DNA of 64,000 bases from Nemopilema nomurai (lineage: Eukaryota > Cnidaria > Scyphozoa > Rhizostomeae > Rhizostomatidae): positions 1,681,820-1,745,819 of the forward strand of contig ML133493.1 of assembly GCA_003864495.1 (NCBI GenBank), given 5' to 3'. Below are positions 13,101-24,960 of the stretch, piece after piece (within the stretch, counting starts at the first letter, position 1; each line of letters begins with the position of its first letter). The notes below the pieces were generated by a model that made no database searches, was not told the DNA's origin, and saw only the letters and a program-made list of their open reading frames with translations. The position numbers and the translations under genes are program-made.

Positions 13101-15530
13101 GATTATTTCGTACCACTCTCTATAACAAATTACAATGAAAACCATTAACAGCGAACTGTGTCACGTAAAAACCATTTACTTGCAACAGAGTTTTGGAACA
13201 CCTTAGAAAACGTCTTGACTTTTTGTTTAGTTAGAATATAAGCACAACGAAATTTCGAGATTAAAATTTGGCATTGCATACAAAGATAGACAAAAAAGCT
13301 TGGACGCTTATGCACACGAATCAGAATAAAACGGATGTGCGAATGCGATACCATTGAAAGATGGAATAATAGACGGGGTGTCACCAATTGTGCTTAGATA
13401 TCTTTAACATACCTGGTTTCCTCTTGTATATTCAACATCCACTGTGATTGGAGCAGAATAGCTAAGGTCTCGCAGCCGGCACTGAAATCGTTAACAGAAC
13501 TGGCTTTACGTCATTATCATTTAATATCTACAGTGGAAGATATGAAATTTTAGCACTCAAAATTGGTACATTCTTATAAGCATTAAAGGCTCATTGAACA
13601 CACCATCATTAAAGGTATGAAAGCTTTTGGGTTTTTCCGAAATTTTTATTGCTTTTTTGGACAATGTAAATCAAGTGTACCTCATGTGGGCTGACAGCTC
13701 GTGAGACATTGAAGGATTCCTCCACATCAGGTGTTCCAACATTGATGTTCAAGTACCTAAGAAGATTCATTGATGTACTTGTCTTTTGAATCAGTCAAAT
13801 TAACTAATATATTGCACAATGTTGAAAGAAGAGATTTGACAATTCTAGCAAATTAAATGATGAAAAAATAGTTAAGTATCAAACATACTTCAAATACCAA
13901 ACAGGGTCTGCTTCAGTTGTGACTTTTCCATTTGCTTGCATGATTTGCTTGATCTACATATTAAATAAAAAAGCTCAAACCAGCTTTAAATTAGCTACAA
14001 CTAAGCCTTCAGAATAACTCCAGAACAGCAAATGGATAAAATGATAATATAAAATAAAATTTACTTTTCAAAGACCATAACAGAGAAGAAGGATCAGATG
14101 CTTATACTACATGCATGTTAATTCATGCTCTTACCTCAGTATTGATGAAGTAATTAAAAGAGTCTATGTGCTGTTTGACAAGGCCTTTGACCTGAAAGAC
14201 AACAGTTGAATGTACAAAGTAAAGTTCCTTATAGTTTAAAGGACTCAAATGGCATTTTTTTGTCTAGTTTCATTTCATCAACAGTGACTACTGGACAAGG
14301 CATTTGGGTACCCATACATACAAATCCATGTAAACATGTGACAGTAAATTAATTGCCCTTTCTTTCAATAACTTGAAATTTTTGATATGCAAATTCTTAA
14401 ATCAGTGAAATCTAGTCCATTTGTTAATTTTGCATGAGGCTTCCTCCTTATTCCTACTAAATGTCTAGTTCGGGCATTGATGGAAAATCACAAAAAAAAA
14501 AAAATCTTCCATAGAATATAAATGTTCAAAGAGAAACTGAGCACTTATGGACTAAGACCAATAATAAAAAATCGCCTTATACTGCTCTAAGTACTTAAAT
14601 CAAGTAGCAAGACATTTTAATTCCTGTTAGCCCTGTCTATTACCAAAAATAGGTAAACAACACACAGTTTCTTCATTTTGTCTGTGGGAGGCAAATCTTA
14701 TGCCAGTTATTTTCTTCTTCCTCACTTTTGGCAATAATACTCAAGGCTTTTTTAATAAAATACTAAGTATTGTTGGGTGACATATTTTGCCAATCCCCTC
14801 CCACCCTTATAGAAAAGGAATCAAATATGTGTTTGTTGCTTGCATGGTCTACTTCATAAAGAAAATTTCATCTTTTCAAAGTGTGAAAACATTATCTAGT
14901 CATACCTGAAGGAAAGCAGGAACAAGCTTCCATTTTTCCTAGAATATTTAAAGAAATTGCAAAAGCTTTATTCCAGTAAATAATTAACTGAAAAAATGGA
15001 TATTCAAAAATAAGAAGCGTTAAACCTTCACTTTCACTGAAGGCAGAAGAATTTGTATGTACAAAACTAAAAACAGAATATGTAAAATATATAAAACAAA
15101 TTATATCTATTTGTGGGCAAAAATCAATGAAACAATCAAACATTCATTACAGATGAAATGGAATAAAAACAAGCAAGACCTGAAATCTATATTTGAGCAA
15201 ACATTTCTAGTATTATCTCCACTTTGTGTTATTTCAACCTAGCCTGACTATCTAGCTATAATTTTCAAAAAATTAACAATTTTGAAAAACACAGCCCATA
15301 CTTTTACATGGCTTAGAACACTATGCTCCAGGCAGTGCCCTCTCAGACAGGCTTATGACTACTAAAGCTAATAACCTTTGCCTTTTCAAACAGTGTGATG
15401 ATTGTCAAAGCATAGCTTTCAAAGATAATGTAACTTGCTTTGATCCACTGAATGCAAGCTGAAAACCAACCTCTATTGCCTTGACTGGGTAAGCTAGCTC
15501 AAGATCATAGTTGTCCTTCCTGATGACCAT
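1164..15530 (-). CDS. POLR3B: RNA polymerase III second-largest subunit RPC2 (partial at 3' end)
   Basis: Second-largest catalytic subunit of nuclear RNA polymerase III, which makes tRNA, 5S and U6 RNA. Thirty-five coding exons give about 832 residues of a family near 1,130; the C-terminal third is outside the window. Exons from 5' to 3': 15530-15471, 14938-14906, 14191-14135, 13953-13889, 13756-13681, 13481-13413, 13119-13088, 12613-12522, 12251-12134, 11557-11476, 11364-11215, 11041-10928, 10229-10149, 10006-9950, 9850-9803, 9502-9455, 8833-8768, 8129-8079, 7768-7709, 7387-7199, 6616-6553, 6232-6167, 5663-5615, 5250-5212, 5045-4971, 4756-4658, 4417-4290, 4106-4021, 3838-3802, 3633-3584, 3257-3221, 2958-2897, 1929-1911, 1822-1745, 1224-1164. 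Every junction keeps frame. Diagnostic stretches include [48 protein letters not shown] and [14 protein letters not shown]. The start is least certain: the first ATG (15530) gives a short N-terminus that joins [10 protein letters not shown] correctly. Confidence 0.95.
5538..5555. repeat. Poly-G tract, 18 G
   Basis: Run of 18 G on the plus strand in a POLR3B intron. Such a tract is prone to length error in sequencing and could form G-quadruplex DNA. Confidence 0.95.
6405..6500. repeat. AT-rich TTGTATAA-type repeat
   Basis: Several imperfect copies of TTGTATAA and its complement lie close together in a POLR3B intron, flanked by TACAA-rich sequence. A simple AT repeat; no function seen. Confidence 0.6.
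10655..10740. repeat. Degenerate C/T-rich minisatellite
   Basis: Imperfect units built on TTCCAnTCnACTCAG-like blocks repeat about every 15 to 20 bases in a POLR3B intron. On the minus (coding) strand this is purine-rich. The array fades outward on both sides. Confidence 0.55.
11683..11711. repeat. (TTTC)n microsatellite
   Basis: Short TTTC repeat in a POLR3B intron, with one interruption. Confidence 0.8.
12858..12932. repeat. (GAAT)n microsatellite
   Basis: Imperfect GAAT/GAATGAAT repeat in the POLR3B intron between the exons ending at 13088 and starting at 12613, broken by short AT stretches. Confidence 0.8.
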
Positions 15531-15567
15531 GATTTCAGTTGAAATGAAAATAAGTGCTAATCACCGG

Positions 15568-15703
15568 TCCAGAGTTTTTTCAAATAACCTGCAAAGATTC
15601 AGATATGAGATATACTGAACACAAATCTTAATGATTAAAAAAAGCTGGAATAACAGTCCAGAGTTTTTTTCAAATAACCTGAACAGATTTAGATATGAAT
15701 CAG
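15568..15703. repeat. Tandem duplication, 89-bp period
   Basis: A block beginning TCCAGAGTTTTTTCAAATAA recurs 89 bases later with small changes (first copy from 15568, second from 15657). It lies just upstream of the first POLR3B coding exon. Confidence 0.8.
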
Positions 15704-15819
15704 ATATAAATATCCAGATTATATACACAAATTTCTTTTTAACAAAAGGAAAACAACATCAACTAGGGTATAGCAAAGTGAATATGATGAATACTCAGAA
15801 TAAACAGAAAAGAAGACAT

Positions 15820-15891
15820 GAAAGAACATTGTGGAGCATCAGCAATGACAATAGAGTGAAGAATTCTACTTGAGTTCCACAATGTTCTTTC
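15820..15891. repeat. Perfect 16-bp inverted repeat, 40-bp loop
   Basis: GAAAGAACATTGTGGA at 15820-15835 is matched by its exact reverse complement at 15876-15891. It would form a hairpin in DNA or RNA in the POLR3B/COMMD6 interval. It could also be the ends of a tiny MITE, but no target duplication is evident. Confidence 0.75.
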
Positions 15892-16578
15892 CCATCCTTG
15901 TCAATGTATTTTTACTCAAATGAAATGAAATAATAAACACAAGGTTGAGGGGCACAAAAAAACATGCACTGGAATGTTAATAAGAAATTGATTTCTAGGA
16001 ATGTAACTTGATTAAATCTAAACCATAAAAGCCTCCATGTGCAAAAAGTAAGGCCAAGATTGATTTAAAGTTTAAAAAGCATTCAAGGTGCTTTACAAAG
16101 TTGATATTTCATATTACGAAATTAATAACTTATACTGTTATAAATAGTGTCAATTCTTGAACTATTGAAACACTTTGAGGACGATTTACAGGAGATATTG
16201 AAAGGCAAGAAAAGAGTTCTATCAGGCATCCACATATTTGAACTTTAGCTTGGTGGCTGGAGGCAGGCTTCTGAACAAACAGCTTCTATGAACCGCCAGC
16301 AAGACCAGATGCAGATTCTTCCAGCAGAAGCACAAGAGTGTTGCAAACATGGATTTACGACACACGGTTATGATTACAGGAATAAAAGTAAATAAATGAA
16401 CACTTACTTTTCCCCAATGAAATTTTGTGGTCACTAGGCATAATAAATTTGCATATCAAAGATGTTTCTTGTTGACTTCGATCACCCCTACATTTGGAAT
16501 TAGAACATTTCGTCCATTTTCGAGGAAGCATGATCACAACTAACTCAAAACGAGGCTCAGACTATCGAGAAAGCGAAA

Positions 16579-19500
16579 ATGGTCAACTTAGGAAGGCCAC
16601 CGAGCGGTAAGCGTTCAAATTATTATTTTTTCGAACCACTTTTTTACAGACTATTTAAATTCAAGGATAGGATTGATTCTCGGCGTAGTCATGCCTACGA
16701 TGTTGGGCGCAAGGAAATGAAAACATGAAACCAATCATATGATCATACAAGTAAGTGCTGCGGGATTACCCTGGGGATGTACGCATTAGCCTAATAAATA
16801 TTAACTGAACTGATGCAAATTAAGCTGAATTAATAAGCCATAATCAAGCCTATGTTGCAAAATATTGATGACAACTCCAACCTATCCATAAAATACTTTT
16901 GGGGCTTCATTGATATTTGTTAATCATAATTAAGATTTTTCAGGGAAGAGAAATTATGAAGGTGTAAGCTATTTATTCGCATCATAAGATTATCGAATAT
17001 AAATTCAGCCACAGTTTCTTTATGATCTAGGTTGCCAACTTGTGAATTCACTCTTTTGCAAAATCTAAAGCAAGGATTTTAATGTAGTTTGCATGTGGCA
17101 AGGGGAGGCTAGAAGGAGAATTATTATTTTGTGGTGAAGCTGGCATAAAAATTAGAAAAAAATTATTATCAGAAATTTAGTTTGTTTGCAATTAAACTCA
17201 TTTGTATTGCAGTAGTGTTTAGAAAATCAAAATCATATCAATTAAATTTTTTCAGACTTGGCCTCTGCTGGAAATTTGATATCACACATTCCAGATGGAA
17301 TCCTTTCTGAGCTTGTAAGATGCTGTTTACTTATTCCAAAAGAGACAATTCCTTTTATGTGCAGGTTTTCAGTTGCCTCAAAGCATTTTTATGACGACAG
17401 TATGGATGAATTTGCATTTAGTTTTCATTAAATAATTAGCATTTATAATTTTCAATCTGAACTGAAGAATGATGAATGAAATGAAGAACATCTCAAATGT
17501 TTTATTTACCATGTTCACCAAGCTCATATTTTACTACAAGGATCAAGTCCAGTTGTAAAAAACACCTGAAGATACTTAGATGTTCAGGTCTCTTTGATTT
17601 TTCCAAATTAATTCAAGAAACTGAATCTGTTACTGTTATGTATCTCAAAGAAATTTATAATGACAAATAACTTTAAATAATGGTAAAATTACCTGGATTT
17701 TCAGAGGATTTTAAGTGTTGTGTTAATTATAAGTGTTTTCCTATTGTTTCTGTCTTAGCAATATTCCAGTATATTGTTTCTTTTTAAGTGCATGAATATT
17801 TTGATGTTCATCCAGTACAAAAATCCAGATGCTCAAACACCCAAAATTCTTGAGGTATGTCTTGCAAGCCTAGCAGAAATCTCTATGGAATCAGTTTTTT
17901 ATAATTTATAATTACATGCTTATTCTAATCACATTTTTATCATTTTTCAGTTATTATTCAAAACTACATCTTTTACTCCAGCTGCTCCAAGCACAAGATG
18001 TCTCTATCACTTTGTTAGAAGTTCAAAAAGTTGCAAATGCAATATGTTATCACTATAGGTAAGCAGTTGGCTCATTTTTTATTTAAAAAACCATTTAATA
18101 TTTTCCATGAACAGTTTTGCTGAAGTTCTTCAATTCTTTGTTATTTTGTTGTTTTTGATTTTGTTTAAAGCAAATTCAATTGGTAAGTAGATTGAAAAGA
18201 AAGTGGACAATTTATTATCGCCTTTAATAAGCTTCAACATTTTCTGCATTTAAAAGTTCAAATTGTTAGTTATCAGATACATATCATACCAACAGTTGGA
18301 TGTTTCAATTAAAAATGCTGAAAACATTTATGGCTAGTTTCTGAAAACTTTTGTTTTTGTGACATTGAAAAATATCTTTTAGAGAGTTGAAATATCTTAA
18401 ATCACACTTTTTAAATTTTTTTCGTGTATCCTAGAAGTATCTCTTGGCATATAAGATATAGTCTGATTCATTGCAAGAGAAATTGTTAGTAAAACTGTGA
18501 AGGTAGGTAATACATTTGCCATCTCCATCTCAAGTCAACCTCCAAGAATTTGTGTAGACATTTGAGCTAAACAACAATGTCATATTATATTATTAAATGG
18601 GATTAGTTATTTTATTATTTCACTAACTTCTATTGTAGGTGTGCAATCTGCAAAAAAATGTCTGTTGAAGACTTTGCTGCAAGCCTGAAGAACTACATGT
18701 ATTATACAGATGAGAAAATTAAAATCATTACAGAAGCATGGAGATTAGAGGTATATTATAAGTGAAATAAATAAACACTATTTAAGTATTTCATATGTAG
18801 TCTTGGCCGTTTGATGTGTGTGCACACGCATGGCGCCAATAGTGCAAGCGATTTATCACACGCATGATATGTATATTTGACTTTACTGTTGCTGTTGAGC
18901 TTCATAAAATTTTTTTCTTCAACAAAAAATTGAAAAATTTTGGTTTTTAATTAGCTGAGCAACAGCAGCAAATTCATTTAATAGTGCCTAATTGTGTTTT
19001 CCTATTGTGATATTATGTGTTGATCGAGTTGCCAAAATTGAGGCTAATCGCTTTGCTATGTTCGAATTCCCCCAGAAACATGGCGGTTGTCAGCTTTTGT
19101 TCAAATTCCTGTTCAAATATCAATTCTGATAACAATTCTGGTACTTTAAAGGGAAAGTTTCTTTTGGAAAATGATATGAAAGACCATTTGAATATTGGTG
19201 AGGTTGGTATAAGCTCAGCTCTATTTCATCATTGTTTTACAATAGGCCTGGCCATTAGCATTTTAGCTTGTAAGCAGTACATTACTCTCCTCCGTAAAAT
19301 CTGGTAGGCAATTTTTAATCTCTTGATAATCATCATTAAAAGTACACAAGTAAATAACTATATGGCAAACAGCTGGCATTTTGATGTTCAAGTACTTGAA
19401 GCCCTGTTATTTTAGAATTCATTTTCATTGAATTTGAAAATGCTTTATTTGTTAACTAGTTAACGAGTCTACAGAAGTATATGACTTGCTGAGAGATTGA

Positions 19501-21058
19501 ATATTTATTAATGTTATTTTTAAGCCAAAACATATGGGAACAAGTTTCTAGCAGTTTTTAAGTTAAACTTCAAGTTTAACTAAGTTAAAGTGTAAAGAAA
19601 TGTCAAGGGTAATTACATGTCTCAAACCATCAGGTCTGTTGTAACATTTGATTTCCAAGCCCTTGCATTTGACACCTCATTGATAGTCATATGACCGGTC
19701 ATGATATATGAAAAGCCAGGTGCTTAGATATTGTCATTTGTAGCAAAATGTGTTAAAATTTTACTGCTTCTAGTATTTATACTTTTAGTAGCAGTATGAT
19801 TCCCTTTTTTTGCTGTTTGCTGACAAGCCATATATTGTACCAGACCTCTCAACAAACAGATGGCTGAAAATACTTTTTTCCCTTTGCATTTTAAAAAAGT
19901 TTGAATTTTTTCCCTATATCATAGTCCTGCTGACTTAGCCCCTACTGCATCAAAAGTGAATCTTAAGTTTAGTTCCAACTTGAACATCCTGTGTACAGGC
20001 TTTCATTATTCTGTTTTCCATTCTATTTATTGTAATATTTGAGATTATTATTGAAAAAAATATATAATATTTATTAGGTTTATTGAATATATTAGTAGGT
20101 TTTTTATTTTGGTCACCAGAAATGGTGAAAAAAAGTTGCTACCAAGCCAATGCAGAAATATGGTCCAAATAAATCAATATCAAGCCAATTCATAAGTTGT
20201 TTACAGTTGCATCCTTTTTCTTTTACTGATATTGAACTGTAAGGAAAGGCAGGGAAAGATAAGGCAATGAAATCAAAAGACTATTTAGGTAGTGAAATTA
20301 AAAGATCATTTTAGACCTTGCCCCACTTTCTAAGGAAATAAAGGGTGTGGTAACCCAGAATTGTTATGGGGCTTTCTTGACATGCCTGACATTCTTGTTT
20401 TTTATAGCAGTTTGATTCTTAACTCACTGCTACTGGTATCACATAAAAAAATCATGAATGTTTTATTCCATTAGTTGATCAGCATTGATTGGAAATTAAG
20501 TATGGCTGTCAGCTCAACTGCTTGCAAAAGTTTAAATGCCCCAGTTGTCACTATGTTTATCAAAGTTTTAAACCAAAATGGAGAAGTAATTGGAAGGTCT
20601 TTTGAAATGACTGTCAACCAGTTTCAGGTATGTTGCTTTTTTTAGCAAGTACAAAAATAATATTTATAACTTTAACATTCTTACTTCTATGCTTGATTGT
20701 ATCAGCATTCTATAAAATCAACAAAGGAAAGGTGCATTTATATTTTTAGAAATGCTTGGTCTGTTCAATTGAGGTTTGGGGAACACTTCATTGGCAAGCC
20801 TTGCTTGGATATTTGCTTGTGAAGAATTTGTCATAATTAGGGTTTACTGGAATTAGATTTTAACAAAGCAGGTAACATACCTAAAATGTTTCTTCCAAAA
20901 ACCCACTGTCAGGAAATTGTTTTATTCTTTAAAATCTATTTCAAATTGATGAATTGATTCCTAGCATTGTTCTGGTGGTTGTTCCTAATGACTGAATATT
21001 TTTTTAGGATTTTTCAAAGCAGCTTGAAGACACCAAATCTGTTCTTGAGACCGTATGA
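16579..21058 (+). CDS. COMMD6: COMM domain-containing protein 6
   Basis: COMMD proteins form a hetero-oligomeric ring in the Commander complex, which recycles endosomal membrane cargo and affects NF-kB and copper handling. Seven exons keep frame: 16579-16606, 17256-17314, 17816-17854, 17982-18058, 18639-18750, 20475-20627, 21008-21058. The product is 172 residues. Residues ~1-105 form the helical N-terminal half. The COMM domain follows, with SIDWKLSMAVSSTACKSLNA, then KVLNQNGEVIGRSFEMTV, and ends SVLETV. The WKL..AVSS.TCKSL and SFEMT..QFQ pattern and the ETV end point to COMMD6 rather than other COMMD paralogues. Human COMMD6 is much shorter because its N-terminal half is missing; this gene keeps the full-length form. 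The second and third introns carry no extra exon that I can see; the intron before exon 6 is 1.7 kb. Confidence 0.9.
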
Positions 21059-21937
21059 GCAGCAGGCAACTCTGCAAATTTTCTAGAGCTTGATTTGCAA
21101 ATTCAAGTTTGATCCTGTCTAAATTATCTTGTATTTGTCTTTTATAAAAGTCTTTGTTTTTGTATATGGAAATCTTTGCAATCAATGGATTACAATAAAA
21201 GAGTAAATTCAATCATAGGGTTTTGCAGACCCCCATGCAACTGGATTTCCAGATAGATATCTTCAGCTGTGTTTAGTTGGAAGATGTTATATGGGTTTCT
21301 TAATTTGTTTCAAGTATGCATCTTAAAGATTTCTATGTTGATTTTGATAAAATAGCACCAGTCACACAAGTATTTAATTGTTTATATTGATGTAGCTAAT
21401 AAATGTTTGAATATAGTTATCTCCATGTACCTGGGGTTTATAAGTTTGTCCTTTTTTTTGGAATACAGACCTATTTTGGATAGATACGGCAAAGAACAGT
21501 TGGGCGCAATTTGTTTATATTTCTATTGTTGGCATAGTGAAAACCAAATGAAAATGCCTCTATTTTGCATGCAAAGCTGTTGCTCTGTTCAGTTATAAAA
21601 CAATTTTATTTTCAAATTATATTCCTTTCAGTAATGTGCTGCAAAGCTTAACACCACAATGTTTGTCATTGTCACTTATTTTGATACTAATAAAAAAGAC
21701 CTAAATGAAGTATTTGTCTTGGAACGGCCTTCCCAGCTTTTTAGATTACAATACTTTTCAAATATAGACTGATATTTTTAAAACGATTGGAGCTAGTTAA
21801 TAGCAAGTGGAACAAGGTGATGGGACTTACATCTTAAAACAGTTTTGATTCGAAGAAAAAGAGGCAGAACGGCAAGGACTAAGATTGGTGGATGGAAGAA
21901 GGAGAAGATGAAGGGGAAAGATGGATGAAAGTACCAT
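21059..21937. other. COMMD6 3' flank
   Basis: AT-rich sequence after the COMMD6 stop codon. AATAAA occurs at about 21194 and again near 21400, which could end the transcript. No other gene is evident. Confidence 0.5.
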
Positions 21938-22017
21938 GGAACCTTCACATAACGGACACCCGTGGGACCAATGCTATTGTCTGTTGTGGAGAGGTGTCCG
22001 CATTGTAGAGGTGTCAT
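21938..22017. mobile_element. pogo/Tigger-like MITE remnant
   Basis: The stretch has CTTCACATAACGGACACC on one side and GGTGTCCGCATTGTAGAGGT on the other. The paired 'GGACACC ... GGTGTCC' blocks around a short centre are typical of pogo-type terminal repeats seen in many invertebrate genomes. Only this short palindromic core is recognisable. Confidence 0.5.
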
Positions 22018-22459
22018 CTTCTTTTTACACTGAAGGTATGAGATGTTTGAAGAAACGCGTCTTTAAAGAAAGAGAATAACACTGAGAATAATAGTGAATA
22101 ACAACACTAAGAAAAAAAGAAACGCTTTTAGCTCGGAATTCTACAGGGTAATTCTTATGATTTGCCGTTAGACGGGAAAAGATCACCCGCATATCTTGCT
22201 TCTAAATCATAATAATCCTATGTGGGACAACGCTACTCGATTATTTATGAAAAATACAATTCCCTTAAGTGACTACAAATTGGCGCTATGGGAAAATATA
22301 AACAAAACACAAGCTAAGAAAACAGGATTTTGCTACTCTCAAAGGTACTAAAACGCGTGAACTTAAACAATATAGTCCAAGGTCCAAAATGTGTCTTTTG
22401 TCCATGACTAAAAAAACAACAACCTACTACAGTAATTGAAGTGAAATGTTTCTCTGAAC

Positions 22460-23600
22460 ATGTTTTGTGCAGAAAAAAATTCAACTCTTAAACGCAACAT
22501 CTTCACAGAATCAAAAACATTTGAAGAAGACAAGGAGGCTGAAGATGTTGGTAATTTTACTGAAGATTCAGTCGCTTTGCAGCAGTGGGCAACTGTGGAT
22601 CAAGCTGAGCTTGTTTCCCAAACTCTTCCCGTTGGCGATTTTATTGATAAGTTGTTTTGCCAGCTAGATCAAATAACCAGCCATGCATATATAGCGTAGT
22701 TACAAGCTTCGTATTTGAAGGTGTTAAAAGGAAAATTAAATCAGGAGGAAGTCATTGTTTTACTAGACTCTGCAGAAAACTTTGAGTTTGTGGTCCAAGA
22801 TGAGGCCTAATGCACATTACATCCAGCAGTCATTTACCACAAGGGCAATGGTGGATTCATTGGATCAACATCATAATGCATTTTATCCGATGACCTGGAA
22901 CATGATGTGCATCCTGTGTTAAGGCACATCGTGTCAAGGAAATGATTCCCACATACAATTACTTTTCTGTTGGTTGTGCTGGCCAGTTTAAGTAGTGCAA
23001 GAATGTGTCAAACTTGTGCCAGCACGTGGAACACTTCGCAATGAATTGTGAGTGGAATTTCTTCGTCACCAGTCATGGTGCGTCTCCATGTGATTGGAGT
23101 AATGATACCGTTAAGCGTTTGGCTGCTCCATTGACCAATGACAAACCAAATAATTTACATTGAGACATTATTACAAAGGAGGACAACAATTTGCTAAGAA
23201 AAAGTTTTGAGAAACGCCTGACAGCTGCAAAATGGTCCAAGAACTAGGGGGCTCCATCAGCTTGTTTCGCAATCCATAACATGAATTGGCGCAAAAACAC
23301 TATCAGAAATACCTGAATTTGAAGTTTAGTTTGATTTTAATCTACCAATTGTTAAACCTGTTGATGGCATTGAAATTGGGAACTATATTGCGTGCAGATA
23401 TGATAAACATTGCTGGGTTGGAGTGACTATTGAAGTCAGTATGCCATGTGTATCATTTATGGGGCCAAGAAGGCGTGATGACATATGTTGGGTGCCAACA
23501 TCAAACATTCTTCAAAAGGTACAACCACCAAAAACATCAACAATGACTGGAACGCAATACAACTTTGAAGCAAATGATGCTCTTGCAGTAGAACCGTAGG
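22460..23600 (+). pseudogene. Decayed ORF of a repetitive transposon-associated family
   Basis: A protein frame can be followed for about 370 codons with several stop codons and frame changes. Recognisable blocks are EEVIVLLDSAENFEFVVQDE, then a segment with YFSVGCAGQFK and NLCQHVEHFA, then TSHGASPCDWSNDTVKRLAA, and near 23400-23510 RYDKHCWVGVTIEV and RRDDICWVP. I recall similar proteins, with DGAAAQYKN, ATSHGKGxCDGVGGTVKRLA and REDICWVP blocks, as multi-copy uncharacterised ORFs in cnidarian and other invertebrate genomes. I cannot name the family. The internal stops mark this copy as dead. Confidence 0.6.
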
Positions 23601-24233
23601 CACTTTGTAGATTTAATGTTATTTGTTAAATAACTGGAGGTTTGATGCAGTTACTCAATGTTACTCAATAAATATAGCTTTTTAAATCATATAAATTTTA
23701 GTTGTTGAAGCAGAGCCTAAATGATGCATAATAAAGCATTATTAGATTTACTGAACACTCATTCCTTGAAAGAGAGAGAATATATGTTATTTCGACTGTT
23801 GCACGAAAATGCCAATTTAGGGCAACTTTTTGTATGTCATATTTCAAAAAAGGAAGAAGACACCCTAACAGTTTTTTTCAGTTTTGTTGGTTCGTATAGC
23901 ACTGTAACCAAATATAAGAACATTCGTACATAAGTAACATGATGAAATTTACATAATTGACCTCACAGGTCGTTGCCATGGCAGAAACCTCCCCTTCTAT
24001 TTCTATATGTTTTGGCACCTTCATTTGATTACCTTGTCTGGTTTATTTTTATTTCAAATGTATCATCTCTTCGTTGGTTTTAATTTATATAACTAATTAA
24101 AACAATTAGAAGTGGCAGATAATCGAAAAATGTGCCAAAATTATTGATATTTCAAACCCGTCTAACTTTGCATTCGTAAAAGCTATGAAAATACCATTTT
24201 AGGTTATATTCATGTCATGGTTGCAGTGGCGAT
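23601..24233. other. Intergenic, no feature recognised
   Basis: AT-rich sequence with short open frames only; none shows a domain or convincing splice sites. Confidence 0.5.
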
Positions 24234-24320
24234 TCTAGCCTGAGAAAACTAGGGGGCCATCACAGAAAATCCTGGAACAGTATTTTAAGAGGAGAAGGGC
24301 AGTTGATAATAGGGGCGCCG
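24234..24320. mobile_element. hAT-like terminal fragment
   Basis: CAGTGGCGATTCTAGCC near 24234 resembles the CAGTGGCG start common to hAT elements of the ZMYM-type group, and AGGGGCGCCGAAAA at about 24300 resembles the G/C-rich end motif. No transposase frame is left between them. Confidence 0.4.
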
Positions 24321-24488
24321 AAAAATTTTCAGAAATTTGTTACGAGTGTACTACGCTTTATATAACAATTGCCGACTATATAACTCCTGATAAAAAGGTC
24401 ATCTATTCACGTTCTTTGTAAATTTTTTTCAAATAAATTGCATAAAAGCAGTACTTTAATCTACTTTCAAAGACGGCGCCAGGAATTT

Positions 24489-24530
24489 GAAATACTGCAG
24501 ATCATCTGCGAAATACTGCAGAACATCTGC
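24489..24530. repeat. Two-copy 21-bp tandem repeat
   Basis: GAAATACTGCAGATCATCTGC is followed at once by a copy differing at one base. Confidence 0.85.
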
Positions 24531-24960
24531 TACTTGTAGGGCCTGCCAAAATAATGGCTCTTTCAAAAATCAAAATCAGTGTCAAATCAAGATTAACGGT
24601 TTTTTAAAAAGGCAACAAATGTTGCAATGGCTGAGGTAACTGGAAAATACGTTAGTCGAGGTGCCGGGTTGGGATCAAAGTTCAATGCAAATATGAATTC
24701 TATGGGGATGAAACATCAATTGAATGGTTGGAAAAAAAATTGGAACATGAAAATATGTTCTGCCACACTGGAAGTCGAAGAAAGAGAAAATATGCCTTAC
24801 ATGCTTACACAATTTAGTTTTAATGTTTGTTCAAATTTGATCGTGTTATTTAAAATGAAACAGCTACTGAGGTGGGGCTATACACCAAGAAATTGAAATA
24901 CACGTGAGGTAAGAAAGTGCTGCTTTGACGTATATGCTCACAGCATCGACCAGTGATTTA

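Larger units (their letters stand above)
15531..16578. promoter_or_regulatory. Head-to-head interval between POLR3B and COMMD6
   Basis: The two genes diverge here with about 1 kb between their first recognised coding exons. A shared bidirectional promoter is likely, by arrangement only. On the minus strand, an open stretch at 16537-16408 ends in a strong GTAAGT donor only about 40 bases from the COMMD6 start codon. Its phase does not join the first POLR3B coding exon, so it is more likely a 5' untranslated POLR3B exon than coding. No TATA box stands out. Confidence 0.5.

Noticed and set aside
16408..16537. Coding first exon of POLR3B starting MIMLPRKW
   Set aside because: It ends in a good donor, but its phase does not join the exon encoding [16 protein letters not shown], so it is treated as possible 5' UTR.
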